DNA from: Rhodococcus sp. 14-1411-2a
GTDB taxonomy: Bacteria; Actinomycetota; Actinomycetes; Mycobacteriales; Mycobacteriaceae
Direction: 5' to 3'
NCBI RefSeq assembly: GCF_002259485.1
Contig: NZ_NPGA01000014.1
Location: forward strand, 1-64,000
DNA length: 64,000 bases
In this document: piece after piece, positions 1-12,796 of the stretch
How the letters are laid out: each line of letters opens with the position of its first letter
How positions within the stretch are numbered: the stretch's first letter is position 1
Notes under the pieces: generated by a model
What the model saw: the letters and a program-made list of their open reading frames with translations, nothing else
Told to the model about the DNA's origin: nothing
Databases searched by the model: none
Program-made: the position numbers and the translations under genes

Positions 1-138
1 TTTCTCCCGGCTCACGCGGGTGTCGATCTCGGCGACGAGAGCGATCCGCCGGGCTTCGAGCAACTGGATTTGATGGGAGACCGCGGCGGCGTCGGCGAGC
101 AGTTCGCTCTCGCTCAGTTGCCAGATCTCCGTGGTCAT
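1..138 (-). CDS. DUF222/HNH (13E12-type) protein, N-terminal fragment cut by window edge
   Basis: The ATG is at 138 and the frame runs open off the left edge, giving 46 residues that begin MTTEIWQLSESELL and continue with LLEARRIALVAEID. An Ala/Leu/Glu-rich helix of this type is how actinobacterial DUF222 proteins (13E12 repeat family) start; they usually end in an HNH nuclease domain, which would lie outside the window. No biochemical role is established for most members. A perfect SOS box lies 14 bp upstream of the start, which fits the known LexA control of several mycobacterial 13E12 genes. The family call rests on the N-terminus and this promoter context only. Confidence 0.6.
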   Translation of the reverse strand, partial: MTTEIWQLSESELLADAAAVSHQIQLLEARRIALVAEIDTRVSREK

Positions 139-151
139 GGAAGCCAGTGTA

Positions 152-167
152 TCGAACGCACGTTCGA
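152..167 (-). promoter_or_regulatory. LexA-binding SOS box
   Basis: The site reads TCGAACGCACGTTCGA, a perfect match to the actinobacterial/mycobacterial SOS box TCGAAC-N4-GTTCGA, with symmetry extending to 7-bp arms. It lies just upstream of the DUF222/HNH start at 138, so LexA would repress that gene until DNA damage. The intergenic stretch 139-278 also holds a small inverted repeat, AACAG-AAAA-CTGTT, at 184-197 of unknown meaning. Confidence 0.85.
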
Positions 168-278
168 CTGGCAACCAAAGTTGAACAGAAAACTGTTGTC
201 CTGCATGAGGATTCGCGAATCGGAACCTGTCGGTGGGGTGTGATAGGCGTTGGTGGACCCTGACGTCAGGCGATGCGC

Positions 279-872
279 TCAGTCGGCGTCTCTGGCAACG
301 GTTTCCAGCTCGGCTCGATATGCGGCCCACCAGGCTTCGTTGCCGTCGGTCATATTTTCGTTGCCGAGTCGTAGGCCTACGGCGTTGTCGATGAGTTCGC
401 GCACGATGTCCGCATGCCCAGCGTGCCGGTTGGTTTCGGCCACGAGGTGCACGAGCACGCGGTGCAGGGTTACTTCCTGCTTCTCGACGGGCCAGTGCAG
501 GACGCGTCCGACAGTGTCGAGGTCGTTCGTTTCGATGGTCCTGTCTGCGTACTTCCAGGCCTCGCGATACAGGGCGACAATGGATTCGGTCGATTCGTCG
601 GCAGTGGCCCACATGTCGGAGTTCAGCCGGGCCATGGCCGCTGCCTCCAATTCCGCGAACCGAGCTGGAAACTCACGTCCGAAGGTGGGGCCGAAGTAGC
701 CGTATTCGACGATCGCCAGGTGCTTGATCAGCCCCAGGAGGTTCGTCCCCGTCGGCGTCATCGGCCGTCGTTTCTGGTACTCGGTGAGGCCGTCGAGCTT
801 CCACAGCATGTTCTCGCGGGCGATCCGCAGGTACTGGTGCAGGTCGTCTTTCATGCTGGTCGGCTCGGTCAT
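279..872 (-). CDS. DinB-family (DUF664-type) protein
   Basis: The protein has 197 residues and an all-helical layout typical of DinB/YfiT-like four-helix bundles. Such proteins often bind a metal through three histidines and act as thiol-dependent S-transferases, but most actinobacterial DUF664 members have no known substrate. Candidate metal ligands are the His of LIKHLAIVEYGYFGP near residue 55 and the two His of VHLVAETNRHAGHADI near residue 150. The ATG at 872 is chosen because it lies 5 bp after the stop of the upstream protease gene, suggesting co-transcription; a second ATG at 854 is possible. The reaction is not known. Confidence 0.8.
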   Translation of the reverse strand: MTEPTSMKDDLHQYLRIARENMLWKLDGLTEYQKRRPMTPTGTNLLGLIKHLAIVEYGYFGPTFGREFPARFAELEAAAMARLNSDMWATADESTESIVALYREAWKYADRTIETNDLDTVGRVLHWPVEKQEVTLHRVLVHLVAETNRHAGHADIVRELIDNAVGLRLGNENMTDGNEAWWAAYRAELETVARDAD

Positions 873-877
873 GCTCG

Positions 878-1621
878 TCAGCTCACCGACGCGTGCCAGA
901 CCAGAGCAGCGGCCAGCGCGCCGAGTCCGTTCAACGACCAGTGCAGGGCGATGGGGGCGATCAAACTTCCGCTGCGGCTGCGCAGCCACGTGAACACCAC
1001 ACCCGCCGCCGCAGTCGCCACGACGGCCAACGCGATACCGACGATCTGCCCGAACAGCCCGCCACCGAGAAATCCGCTCAGCCCCACGTTGCCCGCCGTC
1101 AGCCCCAGCGACGACGCGATGTGCCACAGACCGAACAGCAGGGATCCTGCAGCGAACACGCCTCGAGCTCCGTAGATGCGCCCCAGCGTGCCGTGCAGCA
1201 CCCCGCGGAATGCGAGTTCCTCCGGGATGACGGTCTGCAGCGGAATGACGATCATCGATGCGACGATGGCTGCAGAAACGGTTGCGTATCGGTCGGCCAT
1301 GAAGAACGGCCGAGTCAGCGGCAGCAACGCACCGATCGCGACGACGGTCAGGACGACCCCGACGGCTCCGAGTGCGTACAGAGATCCGGTCTTCCATTGC
1401 TTCGGAGAGAGTCCCAGTTCGGCCCACCCCAGACCGCGCCGGTTCGCCAGGACTACCAGCAGAACCGCGGCGATCGGAACCGTCGCGATGCTGGCCCACA
1501 CCGTGGTGAAGTGCGCGATGAGGTTGGTGCCCACGAGTACGAGGACGACGATGGCGACGTCGAGGTAAGCGTGGAAGGCGCGTCGGGGTGCCACGCTCCC
1601 GGCCGGATTCACAGCAAGCAT
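878..1621 (-). CDS. CPBP-family intramembrane metalloprotease
   Basis: A 247-residue polytopic membrane protein with about seven hydrophobic segments. It carries the CPBP (CAAX protease and bacteriocin-processing, Abi) motif EELAFRG in the middle and a second-half motif FGLWHIASS that supplies the conserved His, with a further His in ALHWSLNGLG near the C-terminus. The family cleaves substrates within the membrane; the bacterial substrate is usually unknown. The frame is open to 1714, but the ATG at 1621 is preferred because residues before it are low-complexity and the YhgE-like gene ends at 1641. It shares direction and close spacing with the DinB-like gene. Confidence 0.85.
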   Translation of the reverse strand: MLAVNPAGSVAPRRAFHAYLDVAIVVLVLVGTNLIAHFTTVWASIATVPIAAVLLVVLANRRGLGWAELGLSPKQWKTGSLYALGAVGVVLTVVAIGALLPLTRPFFMADRYATVSAAIVASMIVIPLQTVIPEELAFRGVLHGTLGRIYGARGVFAAGSLLFGLWHIASSLGLTAGNVGLSGFLGGGLFGQIVGIALAVVATAAAGVVFTWLRSRSGSLIAPIALHWSLNGLGALAAALVWHASVS

Positions 1622-1640
1622 TGGATCGAGTGTACTGGCG

Positions 1641-2939
1641 TCAGCTGTGAGCGCCCGGTGAATCGAGGCTTCGGTCGAGGCCTTTGCGGTCGTAGATGCG
1701 GGTGAACACCACACCGAACACGAGCCCGATGAGCAGTCCGAGAGACGTCATGCCCACCGAGTGCAGCAGCCCTGCGTCGAGTGAGGCGTTGAAGTACAGG
1801 ATCGAGCGGGTGCCGAGGAAAATCTGGTGCATCGGCTCGAACTGCGCGAGCCAGGTGAAGAGCCGCGGGCTGGCTTCGAGGGGAATGGTGCCACCCGAGG
1901 ACGGCAACGCCAGGATGATGAACACGATCAAATTGATCAGCAGTCCTGCGGTGCCGAACGCGGACATCACCGCCAATGCCGTGATGCCGACCGCGGTGAT
2001 CGCGAACGCGCCGTACATCCACAGGGTCCAGGCGTGGGTGATCGGCATACCGAGCAGATGACTGATCAGCAGATACAGGGCAGACACCAGCATGGCCAGT
2101 ACGACCATGACGAGCCACTTCACGAGCAGCGTCTGGAAGCGGTTGATCAGGGTCGGTCCCCGATGGATGTACTTGGGACCGATCTCTGTGGGCGTGAATC
2201 CGAGTAGGCCGTCGACGAGTGCGCTGACGATGGTCGCACCGGTGAAGCCCGCCAGGACGAGCAAGAGCGCGTAGTAGAAGGCGGACAGGCCACCGCCGGT
2301 GCCGTCGGGCAGAGGATCGTATTGTGCAACGATCACATCGATCGGCTGCGCGAGGGTGAGAGCACTTGCACCGGCGAGCTGAGTCTCGCCGAGCTGTTGG
2401 CGTACCTGTTCGGTGATCTGCTGTCCCACAGTTTCATTGACCGACTCGAACGCCGGTGTCGCCACTCCGGTCACGAGCGACATTCCGAAACTGCCGGCAC
2501 GTGGGTTGGTGTAGACCGTGATGATCGGCTTCTCGACGTCCCCGGGAATCACACTGGCCTGGGCGAGGATTCCCATTCTCTTGGTGAAATCGCTGGGGAT
2601 GACGATGGCACCGTAGGCCTCGGCCGTCGACAGCAGCGATTGTGCCCGCGCCGGGCCGACTTCCCTGAAATCGACCTTCTCCGGATCGACGTTCTGCAGC
2701 AGACCCTCGACGATGTCGTTGCCTATGTTGCGTTGCTCGCCCGCAAGGGTGTCGCCCTCGTCCTGGTTGACGATCGCGATGGGAAGGTCGTGCAGATTGC
2801 CTCGCGGGTCGAGGACTCCGCCCAGATACAAGGCAGCCAGAAAGGACATCAGCGCCGAGACCACGAGGATCGGAGCGAGCCAGAAACGCGGCGAACGTAG
2901 GACGTCGGCCATCGACCGAGGGGTTCTGTCGGAGGTCAC
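1641..2939 (-). CDS. YhgE/Pip-type (DUF3533-like) membrane protein
   Basis: This 432-residue protein has one N-terminal membrane segment (about residues 17-40), a roughly 170-residue extracytoplasmic domain starting at LPIAIVNQDEG, and about six C-terminal membrane segments. That topology and the VNQDEG motif are typical of the YhgE/Pip family, which resembles ABC-2 permeases and includes phage-infection proteins and type-VII-secretion-associated relatives. No ATPase gene is adjacent, so an exporter role is only inferred. The start is a GTG at 2939; an internal ATG at 2912 is an alternative. It is the first gene of a minus-strand run with the CPBP and DinB-like genes. Confidence 0.75.
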   Translation of the reverse strand: MTSDRTPRSMADVLRSPRFWLAPILVVSALMSFLAALYLGGVLDPRGNLHDLPIAIVNQDEGDTLAGEQRNIGNDIVEGLLQNVDPEKVDFREVGPARAQSLLSTAEAYGAIVIPSDFTKRMGILAQASVIPGDVEKPIITVYTNPRAGSFGMSLVTGVATPAFESVNETVGQQITEQVRQQLGETQLAGASALTLAQPIDVIVAQYDPLPDGTGGGLSAFYYALLLVLAGFTGATIVSALVDGLLGFTPTEIGPKYIHRGPTLINRFQTLLVKWLVMVVLAMLVSALYLLISHLLGMPITHAWTLWMYGAFAITAVGITALAVMSAFGTAGLLINLIVFIILALPSSGGTIPLEASPRLFTWLAQFEPMHQIFLGTRSILYFNASLDAGLLHSVGMTSLGLLIGLVFGVVFTRIYDRKGLDRSLDSPGAHS

Positions 2940-3003
2940 CGGATCAGTGTCGCAAGTTCGGCTCCCGAGTGCGCGGTAGTTCGACCGCTGCTACGCCACC
3001 CAT

Positions 3004-3043
3004 GTGAACGGAACTTCGTAGCAGGCTACGAGGTTCCGCTCAC
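3004..3043 (-). terminator. Hairpin downstream of msrA
   Basis: A 19-bp stem with one mismatch, one G-T pair and a 2-nt loop begins GTGAACGGAAC and ends GTTCCGCTCAC. It lies 17 bp beyond the msrA stop codon. There is no clear T-tract, so it could be a weak intrinsic terminator or an mRNA 3'-end stabiliser. Confidence 0.55.
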
Positions 3044-3060
3044 CTGCGGCGCAGCCGCTC

Positions 3061-3573
3061 CTAGGCGTTGGCCCGACGCGGCAGCTTCCACTCCGGACGC
3101 ACCCAGTGGCAGGTGTATCCCTCGGGGTACTTCTGCAGGTAGTCCTGGTGCTCGGGCTCGGCCTCCCAGAAATCGCCGGCCGGGGTCACCTCGGTGACGA
3201 CCTTGCCGGGCCACAGTCCCGACGCGTCGACGTCGGCGATGGTGTCCTCGGCGACGCGCTTCTGCTCGTCGTTCAGGTAGAAGATCGCCGAGCGGTAGCT
3301 GGCTCCGATGTCGTTGCCCTGACGGTTCTTGGTGGTGGGGTCGTGGATCTGGAAGAAGAACTCCAGCAGGTCCCGGTATGTCGTCTGGGTGGGGTCGTAG
3401 ACGACCTCGAGGCCCTCGGCGTGATTGCCGTGGTTGCGGTACGTGGCGTTGGGGACCTCGCCGCCGGTGTAGCCGACGCGGGTCGAGATCACTCCCGGGA
3501 GCTTGCGGACGAGCTCTTCGGCTCCCCAGAAGCATCCTCCGGCGAGAATGGCGGTTTCGGTGGCTGCAGACAT
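3061..3573 (-). CDS. msrA: Peptide-methionine (S)-S-oxide reductase MsrA
   Basis: A 170-residue cytosolic repair enzyme that reduces methionine-S-sulfoxide in proteins. The catalytic Cys is in GGCFWGAEE near residue 14, preceded by the usual short N-terminus. Other family landmarks are [21 protein letters not shown] and FFQIHDPTT. Length is normal for a stand-alone MsrA without a fused MsrB. It follows the MDR oxidoreductase gene (stop at 3631) on the same strand with a 57-bp gap, so it may have its own promoter. Confidence 0.97.
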   Translation of the reverse strand: MSAATETAILAGGCFWGAEELVRKLPGVISTRVGYTGGEVPNATYRNHGNHAEGLEVVYDPTQTTYRDLLEFFFQIHDPTTKNRQGNDIGASYRSAIFYLNDEQKRVAEDTIADVDASGLWPGKVVTEVTPAGDFWEAEPEHQDYLQKYPEGYTCHWVRPEWKLPRRANA

Positions 3574-3630
3574 CGTTGCTCTCCTAGTTCTTTATCGGTC
3601 GATACGTGGGGTTCAACGAACGAGGCGGCG

Positions 3631-4662
3631 TCATAATTCCGAGTCGTGGGTGCGTTCGCCGACCTCGAGAACCAGCTTGCCGGTGTTCGCCCCGTCGAAC
3701 AGCAGGTTCAGGGTCGACCCGAAGGCGGGGACTCCGCCGATCTCGATCTGCTCGCGTGCGGTCATCTTGCCGCTGGTGAGCAGTTCGGACAGGGCCTCGA
3801 TGCCCTCCTGGTAGCGATCGAGGTAGTCGAAGATGATGAACCCCGTCATCGATGCCCGATTGATCAGTAGCGACAGGTAGTGCGCCGGGCCGGGCTGCGG
3901 GTCCGTCGCGTTGTAGCCGGAGATCGCTCCGCACAACACCACTCGCGCTCCCTTGCGCAGTCGGGAGAGGGCCGCGTCGAGGATTTCGCCGCCGACGTTG
4001 TCGAAATACACGTCGATGCCCTTCGGTGCAGCCGCCTTCAGGCCCTTGTACACCGACTCGTTCTTGTAGTCGATCGCCGCGTCGAAGCCCAGTTCTTCGG
4101 TGAGCCACGCGCACTTCTCGGGTCCACCGGCAATGCCGATCACAGTGGCTCCCTTGGCTTTCGCGATCTGTCCCGCGATACTGCCCACGGCACCGGCGGC
4201 TCCGGAGATCACCACGGTATCGCCTTCGGTGAGCTTGCCGACGTCCATCAGACCGAAATAGGCCGTGAGCCCGGGAAATCCGAGTGCTCCGAGCCAGGTG
4301 GGAGCAGGCGCGATGGATTCGTCGACCTTCTGTACCCCCGTGCCGTCCGACAGTGCATGCTCGGTGACGCCGAACGAACCCGAAACGATCTCTCCGACTG
4401 CATAATCGGGATGGTGGGATTCCAGCACCCGGCCCACGGCGTGCGCTCGCATCACCTCGCCGATGCCGACGGGCGGCACGTACGAGCGCGCATCGTTGAG
4501 CCAGCCGCGCATGGCCGGGTCGAGAGAGACGTAGTCGACGGTGACGACGAATTCGCCGTCGCCAGGAGTGGGAATCGGTTCCTCGGTGAGGTTCCACGTC
4601 GATTCGTCGGGACGTCCCACCGGGCGCTGGGCCAGCCGGATCTGACGGTTCACAGATGTCAT
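3631..4662 (-). CDS. NADP-dependent MDR oxidoreductase (CurA/leukotriene-B4-dehydrogenase-like)
   Basis: A 343-residue medium-chain dehydrogenase/reductase of the zinc-free CurA/PTGR type. The N-terminal half has the substrate-domain signature DYVSLDPAMRGWL; the cofactor domain has VISGAAGAVGS near residue 150, a glycine-rich NADP-binding loop. These enzymes reduce the C=C bond of alpha,beta-unsaturated ketones and aldehydes; the physiological substrate here cannot be predicted. The catalytic-zinc cysteine/histidine pattern of alcohol dehydrogenases is absent, as expected. It is divergent from the HAD gene at 4738 across 75 bp. Confidence 0.9.
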   Translation of the reverse strand: MTSVNRQIRLAQRPVGRPDESTWNLTEEPIPTPGDGEFVVTVDYVSLDPAMRGWLNDARSYVPPVGIGEVMRAHAVGRVLESHHPDYAVGEIVSGSFGVTEHALSDGTGVQKVDESIAPAPTWLGALGFPGLTAYFGLMDVGKLTEGDTVVISGAAGAVGSIAGQIAKAKGATVIGIAGGPEKCAWLTEELGFDAAIDYKNESVYKGLKAAAPKGIDVYFDNVGGEILDAALSRLRKGARVVLCGAISGYNATDPQPGPAHYLSLLINRASMTGFIIFDYLDRYQEGIEALSELLTSGKMTAREQIEIGGVPAFGSTLNLLFDGANTGKLVLEVGERTHDSEL

Positions 4663-4737
4663 CTACCGTTCCTTCCACATCGAAGACGTGCATGTCGAAA
4701 ACAGGGTGCTTCGACACTAGGGCAGAATGACGTCACG

Positions 4738-5574
4738 ATGACCAACGCGCCGAACACCACCCGCCTCGCCCCCCGACTCGTCGCAAGCGACGTCGACGGC
4801 ACCCTGCTCGACCAGCATGAACGTGTCACCGAGCGCACCAAGCGCGCCGTCTCGGCCGTCGTGGCCGACGGAGTTCCGTTCGTGCTGTCCACCGGCCGGC
4901 CGCCGCGGTGGATCCACCCCGTCGTCGATCAGCTGGGATACGCGCCGATGTCGGTGTGCGCCAACGGTGCGGTGATCTACGACGCCGCCAACGATCGCGT
5001 GCTCAGCGCCGAGACGCTGTCAGTCGAGACGCTGCAGTGGTTGGCCGACGTCGCGTATCGCGCGCTGCCCGGCTGCGGACTTGCCGCCGAGCGAGTGGGC
5101 CGGACGGCGCACGACTCGGCCACACCGCAGTTCGTCAGCTCCCCGGGATACGAGCACGCCTGGCTGAACCCGGACAACGTCGAGATGACCGAGGACGACG
5201 TGGTCGACGTTCCGGCCGTCAAGCTGCTGATCCGGTTGTCCGGCTCCACCAGCGGACACATGGCCGACATCCTGTCCCCGCTGATCTCCGGTCGAGCCGA
5301 CCTGACGTTCTCCACCGACAACGGACTCATCGAGCTGTCGGCACCGGGCATCACCAAGGCATCGGGCTTGGCCAAGGTCGCCGAGACGCTGTCGGTGGAC
5401 GTCAAGGACATCGTGGCCTTCGGCGATATGCCCAACGACGTGCCGATGCTGTCGATGGTGGGACTGGGCGTGGCGATGGGCAACGCGCATCCCGCTGCCG
5501 TCGCGGCGGCGAACGAGGTGACCGTCACCAACGCAGAAGACGGAGTGGCACAGGTTCTCGAACGCTGGTGGTGA
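4738..5574 (+). CDS. Cof-type HAD-IIB sugar-phosphatase-like hydrolase
   Basis: A 278-residue HAD-superfamily protein. Motif I is ASDVDGTLLD, with the nucleophile in the DVDGT box; motif II is the Ser/Thr of VLSTGRPP; motif IV is AFGDMPNDVPML near residue 225. The cap insertion in the middle is of the Cof/YidA type. Such enzymes dephosphorylate small phosphorylated metabolites with broad specificity. The ATG at 4738 follows the divergent MDR gene. In M. tuberculosis an equivalent HAD gene (Rv3813c) also lies close to the Rv3811 amidase, so this looks like conserved synteny. Confidence 0.9.
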   Translation: MTNAPNTTRLAPRLVASDVDGTLLDQHERVTERTKRAVSAVVADGVPFVLSTGRPPRWIHPVVDQLGYAPMSVCANGAVIYDAANDRVLSAETLSVETLQWLADVAYRALPGCGLAAERVGRTAHDSATPQFVSSPGYEHAWLNPDNVEMTEDDVVDVPAVKLLIRLSGSTSGHMADILSPLISGRADLTFSTDNGLIELSAPGITKASGLAKVAETLSVDVKDIVAFGDMPNDVPMLSMVGLGVAMGNAHPAAVAAANEVTVTNAEDGVAQVLERWW

Positions 5575-5607
5575 CCCTCGGGTCTCCCGGCATATCCGAA
5601 CACGACA

Positions 5608-5637
5608 AGGGCCGAGTCACCGCGGTGACTCGGCCCT
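5608..5637. terminator. Bidirectional intrinsic terminator between convergent genes
   Basis: A perfect 30-bp palindrome with arms AGGGCCGAGTCACCG and CGGTGACTCGGCCCT sits between the ends of the HAD gene (5574) and the amidase gene (5654), which converge. Perfect symmetry suits it to stopping transcription from both sides, although T-tracts are weak. Confidence 0.85.
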
Positions 5638-5653
5638 GGTCGACTGTTGGAAC

Positions 5654-7888
5654 TCAGCCCGCGGGTGCGGGCTCCGGTGCGGGAGCAGGCTCAGGCACAG
5701 GAGCCGGTTCCACCGGCGCCGCGACGGGGTTCTGCATCTCCGCGTTGTAGGTGTCGTTGTACGTCTTGATCACGGTGGTGACGATTCCGGTGAGCTCGTT
5801 GAAGATCAGCGAACCGTTCTCGAAGTCGGTACGGAAGCCCTCCGGCACCCGGAACTCGTCGGTGATCGGCAGGCCGAGGATGCCGTCTACGCCACCCTGC
5901 TGCACGTACTGCTGGAAGATCTTGCCGATGACGGCCACGGCCTGACCGGCCATGTTGGTGATGATCTCGCCGTTGGCGAATTGCGCCTTCTCGCGGCCGC
6001 CGCTCACCTGCACCAGGCCGCTCACCGGAACGCCGAGCGAGCCGGTTTCTCCGCCCGATTCCAACCACTTCTGTGCGACGGGACTGGTCGACGCCAGTCG
6101 CTGCAGCTCGGCGACCAGGGCCGGGATGTTCTCGCCCAGAGTGGAACTGGCGTCGGTGCCCGGGCGTGACGGTGCCGGGTCGGTCACCGCGGTGTCGGGT
6201 GCGGTATCGGGAGCGTCGGGCGATACCGGAGTGGCATCTCCGCCGCCGCCGAGGTTTGCCGCAGCGATGTCGCGGATTTCTCCGAGTCGTGCGTATCCGG
6301 CGTCACCGGGGCATTCGGTGTTGCCTACATCGCGGTGGCCGAAGATCACCGGCAGGTCGACGCTCTGGCCGCGGCCGACAAACGTGAAATCCGTTCCCTC
6401 CGAGGTCATCGTGGTGGTGCCCTTCGGGTCGAGACCGGCCTTGCCGAGTCGCCATCCGAGGAACTTGCCGACCGAATCGATGGTCTCCTGCGAGGGATCC
6501 TCGTTGGAGTAGTCGCCCATCATGGCGATGCCCATCGTGTTCTCGTTGAACCCGCCCGAGTGTGCGCCCTGGACCGGCTTGTCCAAGCCGCCCGCGCGGC
6601 CCTCGAAGATCTGGCCGTACTTGTCGACGAGGACGTTGTAGCCGATGTCGCACCAACCGAGTGTCTGCGCGTGGTATGCGTAGATGGCGCGGACGATCTC
6701 GGCCGATTCGGACTTGGAGTAGTCGTTGCTGCCTGCGGTGTGGTGCACTGTGGCACCGCCGAGGAAGTCGTCGACAGTCGGTGTGGCGCAACGGATCGAC
6801 TCGTCGGCACCCCACTGAGCGCGGGTGATGACCTTGGGGCCTGCGTCACCGGCGACGGGCGTGGCGATGTCGTTCAATGCCGAGTCGACCGGCGACGTGC
6901 CGGGGGTGATGAGTACGGCACTGATGTCATCGACCGCAGCAGCCAACTGATCCGCCGTGCCTTCCGGCGCGGCTTCGGGCTGGGCGGGATCTGCTGCAGG
7001 TGCCTCGACTGCAGGTGCCGGTGCCGCGGGATCGACAGGTGCCGGATCCTGTTGACGCAGAGGCGTGCTCGACGACGCCGGGGTGTAGCCCAACGGCTGT
7101 TCGGCAGCAGCGGGCACCTCGGCCGGGGCGTCGGCAGCAGGCAGCTCGACGACCGGAACCTCGGGAACCGGTGCAGTTGCGAAGCTTTCGGGAGCTGCAC
7201 TACTCGTCAGCGGCGTCAGCAGCACCTGCACTGCATTGGTCAGTCCGACGAAGATCGGTTCGGTGCCTTGCTTTTCCGCAGCGGGAACGGCGTCGCTCGC
7301 AGTGGTGTCCACCGGCGCGGTCTCGAGCCACGGACCCCAGGATCCGTCCTCGAGTTGCCGGCGAACCTGAGCGGCTGCACCGTCGAGCTGCTCGGAGGTC
7401 AGGGCCACCATGCTGAAGGGAGTGTCCTGCTTGATTTCCTTGACGGCGGCACCGAGCGGCGGGCCGGTCGGATCGGCAGCTTCCGGATTCACGGGCAGGG
7501 GACTGACCGGCGCGGATGCATCGACCCGGGGAACGGGTGCCTGTGCTGTCGCGTTGCCCGGCGCGGGCGTGGTCAGGCCCGGGATGTCCGGGATTTCGAT
7601 CGGCGGGATCACGATGGAATCCGGCAGCGGTAGGTACTTCAGATCGGAGAGCCGCAGATCCGGCAACGGCAGTCCGGTGAGTTCCTGCAACGGAATGACG
7701 ATGTCCGGTGCGGAGCTCAGCGCGGTCTCGACGATCTTGGTCGGCACGGTGACCGGGGTTGTCTCGTTGGCCGGTCGAACTCCGGTTGTCGTGCTGTCGG
7801 TGAGGCCTGCGACCGCAAAGGGGGTTGCGACGGCCAGTAGTGCGACAGCACCGAGAACGATCGACGGCTTCGTTCGACGGTTCGGCAA
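5654..7888 (-). CDS. Secreted N-acetylmuramoyl-L-alanine amidase (PGRP) with LGFP repeats
   Basis: A 744-residue exported protein with a signal peptide (about residues 1-28), a long Pro/Ala-rich N-terminal region, and an amidase_2/PGRP domain at about residues 360-545. That domain carries the zinc-ligand motifs ATVHHTAGSND and IFGHRDVGNTECPGD and the core GYNVLVDKYGQIFEGRAGG. Two LGFP-type repeats follow (ESGGETGSLGVPVS and GGVDGILGLPITD). It should cleave the lactyl-peptide bond of peptidoglycan, while LGFP repeats anchor proteins to the mycolyl-arabinogalactan layer. The start is TTG at 7888 with GGGAG upstream. It corresponds in position to M. tuberculosis Rv3811, near glf. The C-terminus is a Pro/Glu/Ala tail. 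Confidence 0.92.
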   Translation of the reverse strand: MPNRRTKPSIVLGAVALLAVATPFAVAGLTDSTTTGVRPANETTPVTVPTKIVETALSSAPDIVIPLQELTGLPLPDLRLSDLKYLPLPDSIVIPPIEIPDIPGLTTPAPGNATAQAPVPRVDASAPVSPLPVNPEAADPTGPPLGAAVKEIKQDTPFSMVALTSEQLDGAAAQVRRQLEDGSWGPWLETAPVDTTASDAVPAAEKQGTEPIFVGLTNAVQVLLTPLTSSAAPESFATAPVPEVPVVELPAADAPAEVPAAAEQPLGYTPASSSTPLRQQDPAPVDPAAPAPAVEAPAADPAQPEAAPEGTADQLAAAVDDISAVLITPGTSPVDSALNDIATPVAGDAGPKVITRAQWGADESIRCATPTVDDFLGGATVHHTAGSNDYSKSESAEIVRAIYAYHAQTLGWCDIGYNVLVDKYGQIFEGRAGGLDKPVQGAHSGGFNENTMGIAMMGDYSNEDPSQETIDSVGKFLGWRLGKAGLDPKGTTTMTSEGTDFTFVGRGQSVDLPVIFGHRDVGNTECPGDAGYARLGEIRDIAAANLGGGGDATPVSPDAPDTAPDTAVTDPAPSRPGTDASSTLGENIPALVAELQRLASTSPVAQKWLESGGETGSLGVPVSGLVQVSGGREKAQFANGEIITNMAGQAVAVIGKIFQQYVQQGGVDGILGLPITDEFRVPEGFRTDFENGSLIFNELTGIVTTVIKTYNDTYNAEMQNPVAAPVEPAPVPEPAPAPEPAPAG

Positions 7889-7941
7889 GGCGGTACTCCC
7901 TGGTTGTTGGTAGGTACGCGTCGTAGGATCTCCAGCTACTG

Positions 7942-7972
7942 AACAACATGAATCACATCAGCAACATGAGTC
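7942..7972 (-). promoter_or_regulatory. Two 13-bp direct repeats upstream of the amidase gene
   Basis: AACAACATGAATC (7942-7954) and AGCAACATGAGTC (7960-7972) match at 11 of 13 positions with an 18-bp period, about 55-85 bp upstream of the amidase start. A tandem half-site arrangement like this suits a response-regulator-type activator, but no family can be assigned from sequence alone. The rest of the 217-bp gap to cobM shows nothing that I recognise. Confidence 0.35.
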
Positions 7973-8105
7973 CCATCAGACACAAGGCTAAACCTTAGCT
8001 TGACAGTTAGCCATCGGCGGGAAGTTCGAGTGGCGCGGCGCGTCGGGGCTTGCACTCCTGGGTCGTTCCGCAGGCTCCACTCCTGCCCACCTACGCTTTC
8101 GAGCT

Positions 8106-8845
8106 GTGACTGTGCACTTCATCGGAGCCGGACCGGGCGCTGCCGACCTGCTCACGCTGCGAGCCGTCGAGCTCCTGCGATCGAGCCCGGTCTGCGTCTA
8201 CGCCGGCACCTACATCGACGACGCGATCCTCGAACATTGCTCCGCGGGTACCCGGCTGGTCGACACCGCGAAGCTCGACCTCGACGCCATCACCGAAGAG
8301 TTGGTCGCTGCCCACGAGCGCGGCGAGGACGTCGCGCGCCTGTGCTCGGGCGACCCGTCCCTCTACTCCGCGTTGGCGGAGATGTCCGCTCGACTCGACG
8401 CCGCAGGCGTGCCCTGGGACGTCACCCCGGGCGTTCCTGCCTACGCGGCCGCAGCCGCCGCACTGGGCGTCGAGCTGACGGTTCCGGAAGTGACGCAGTC
8501 GGTGGTGCTCACCCGCGCACAGGCCCGCTCGACGGCGATGCCCGATACCGAGGCGCTGAAGAACTTCGCCGCCACCAGGGCGACGCTCGCGCTGCACCTG
8601 GCGATCACCCGCACCCGCATCATCGCCGACGAACTGACCGAGTTCTACGGTCCCGAGTGCCCCGCCACCGTCGTCTTCCACGCCAGCAAGCCGGACGAGC
8701 TGATCCTGCGCGGCACTTTGGCCGACATCGCAGATCAGGTCGAGGCCGCCGACCTACGACAGGCGGCGGTGATTCTGGTGGGGCCAGCCCTGGCTCGACG
8801 CGTCGTCACCGAATCCCACCTGTACGACGCGTGCCGGGACCGCTC

Positions 8846-8849
<4 letters not shown>
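8106..8849 (+). CDS. cobM: Precorrin-4 C(11)-methyltransferase CobM
   Basis: A 247-residue S-adenosylmethionine-dependent tetrapyrrole methylase that methylates C-11 of precorrin-4 in aerobic cobalamin synthesis. Signatures are VHFIGAGPGAADLLTLRA at the N-terminus, LCSGDPSLYSALAE, the active-site region VTPGVPAYAAAAAALG, and a C-terminal ILVGPAL. The GTG start at 8106 is the first residue of the conserved fold. The stop overlaps the cobF start (GTGA), so the two genes are translationally coupled. No other cobalamin genes are near, and I see no cobalamin riboswitch upstream. Confidence 0.95.

Positions 8850-12773
<3,924 letters not shown>

Positions 12774-12796
<23 letters not shown>

Noticed and set aside
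7889..8105. Cobalamin riboswitch upstream of cobM
   Set aside because: No B12-box-like conserved core could be found in the 217-bp gap.
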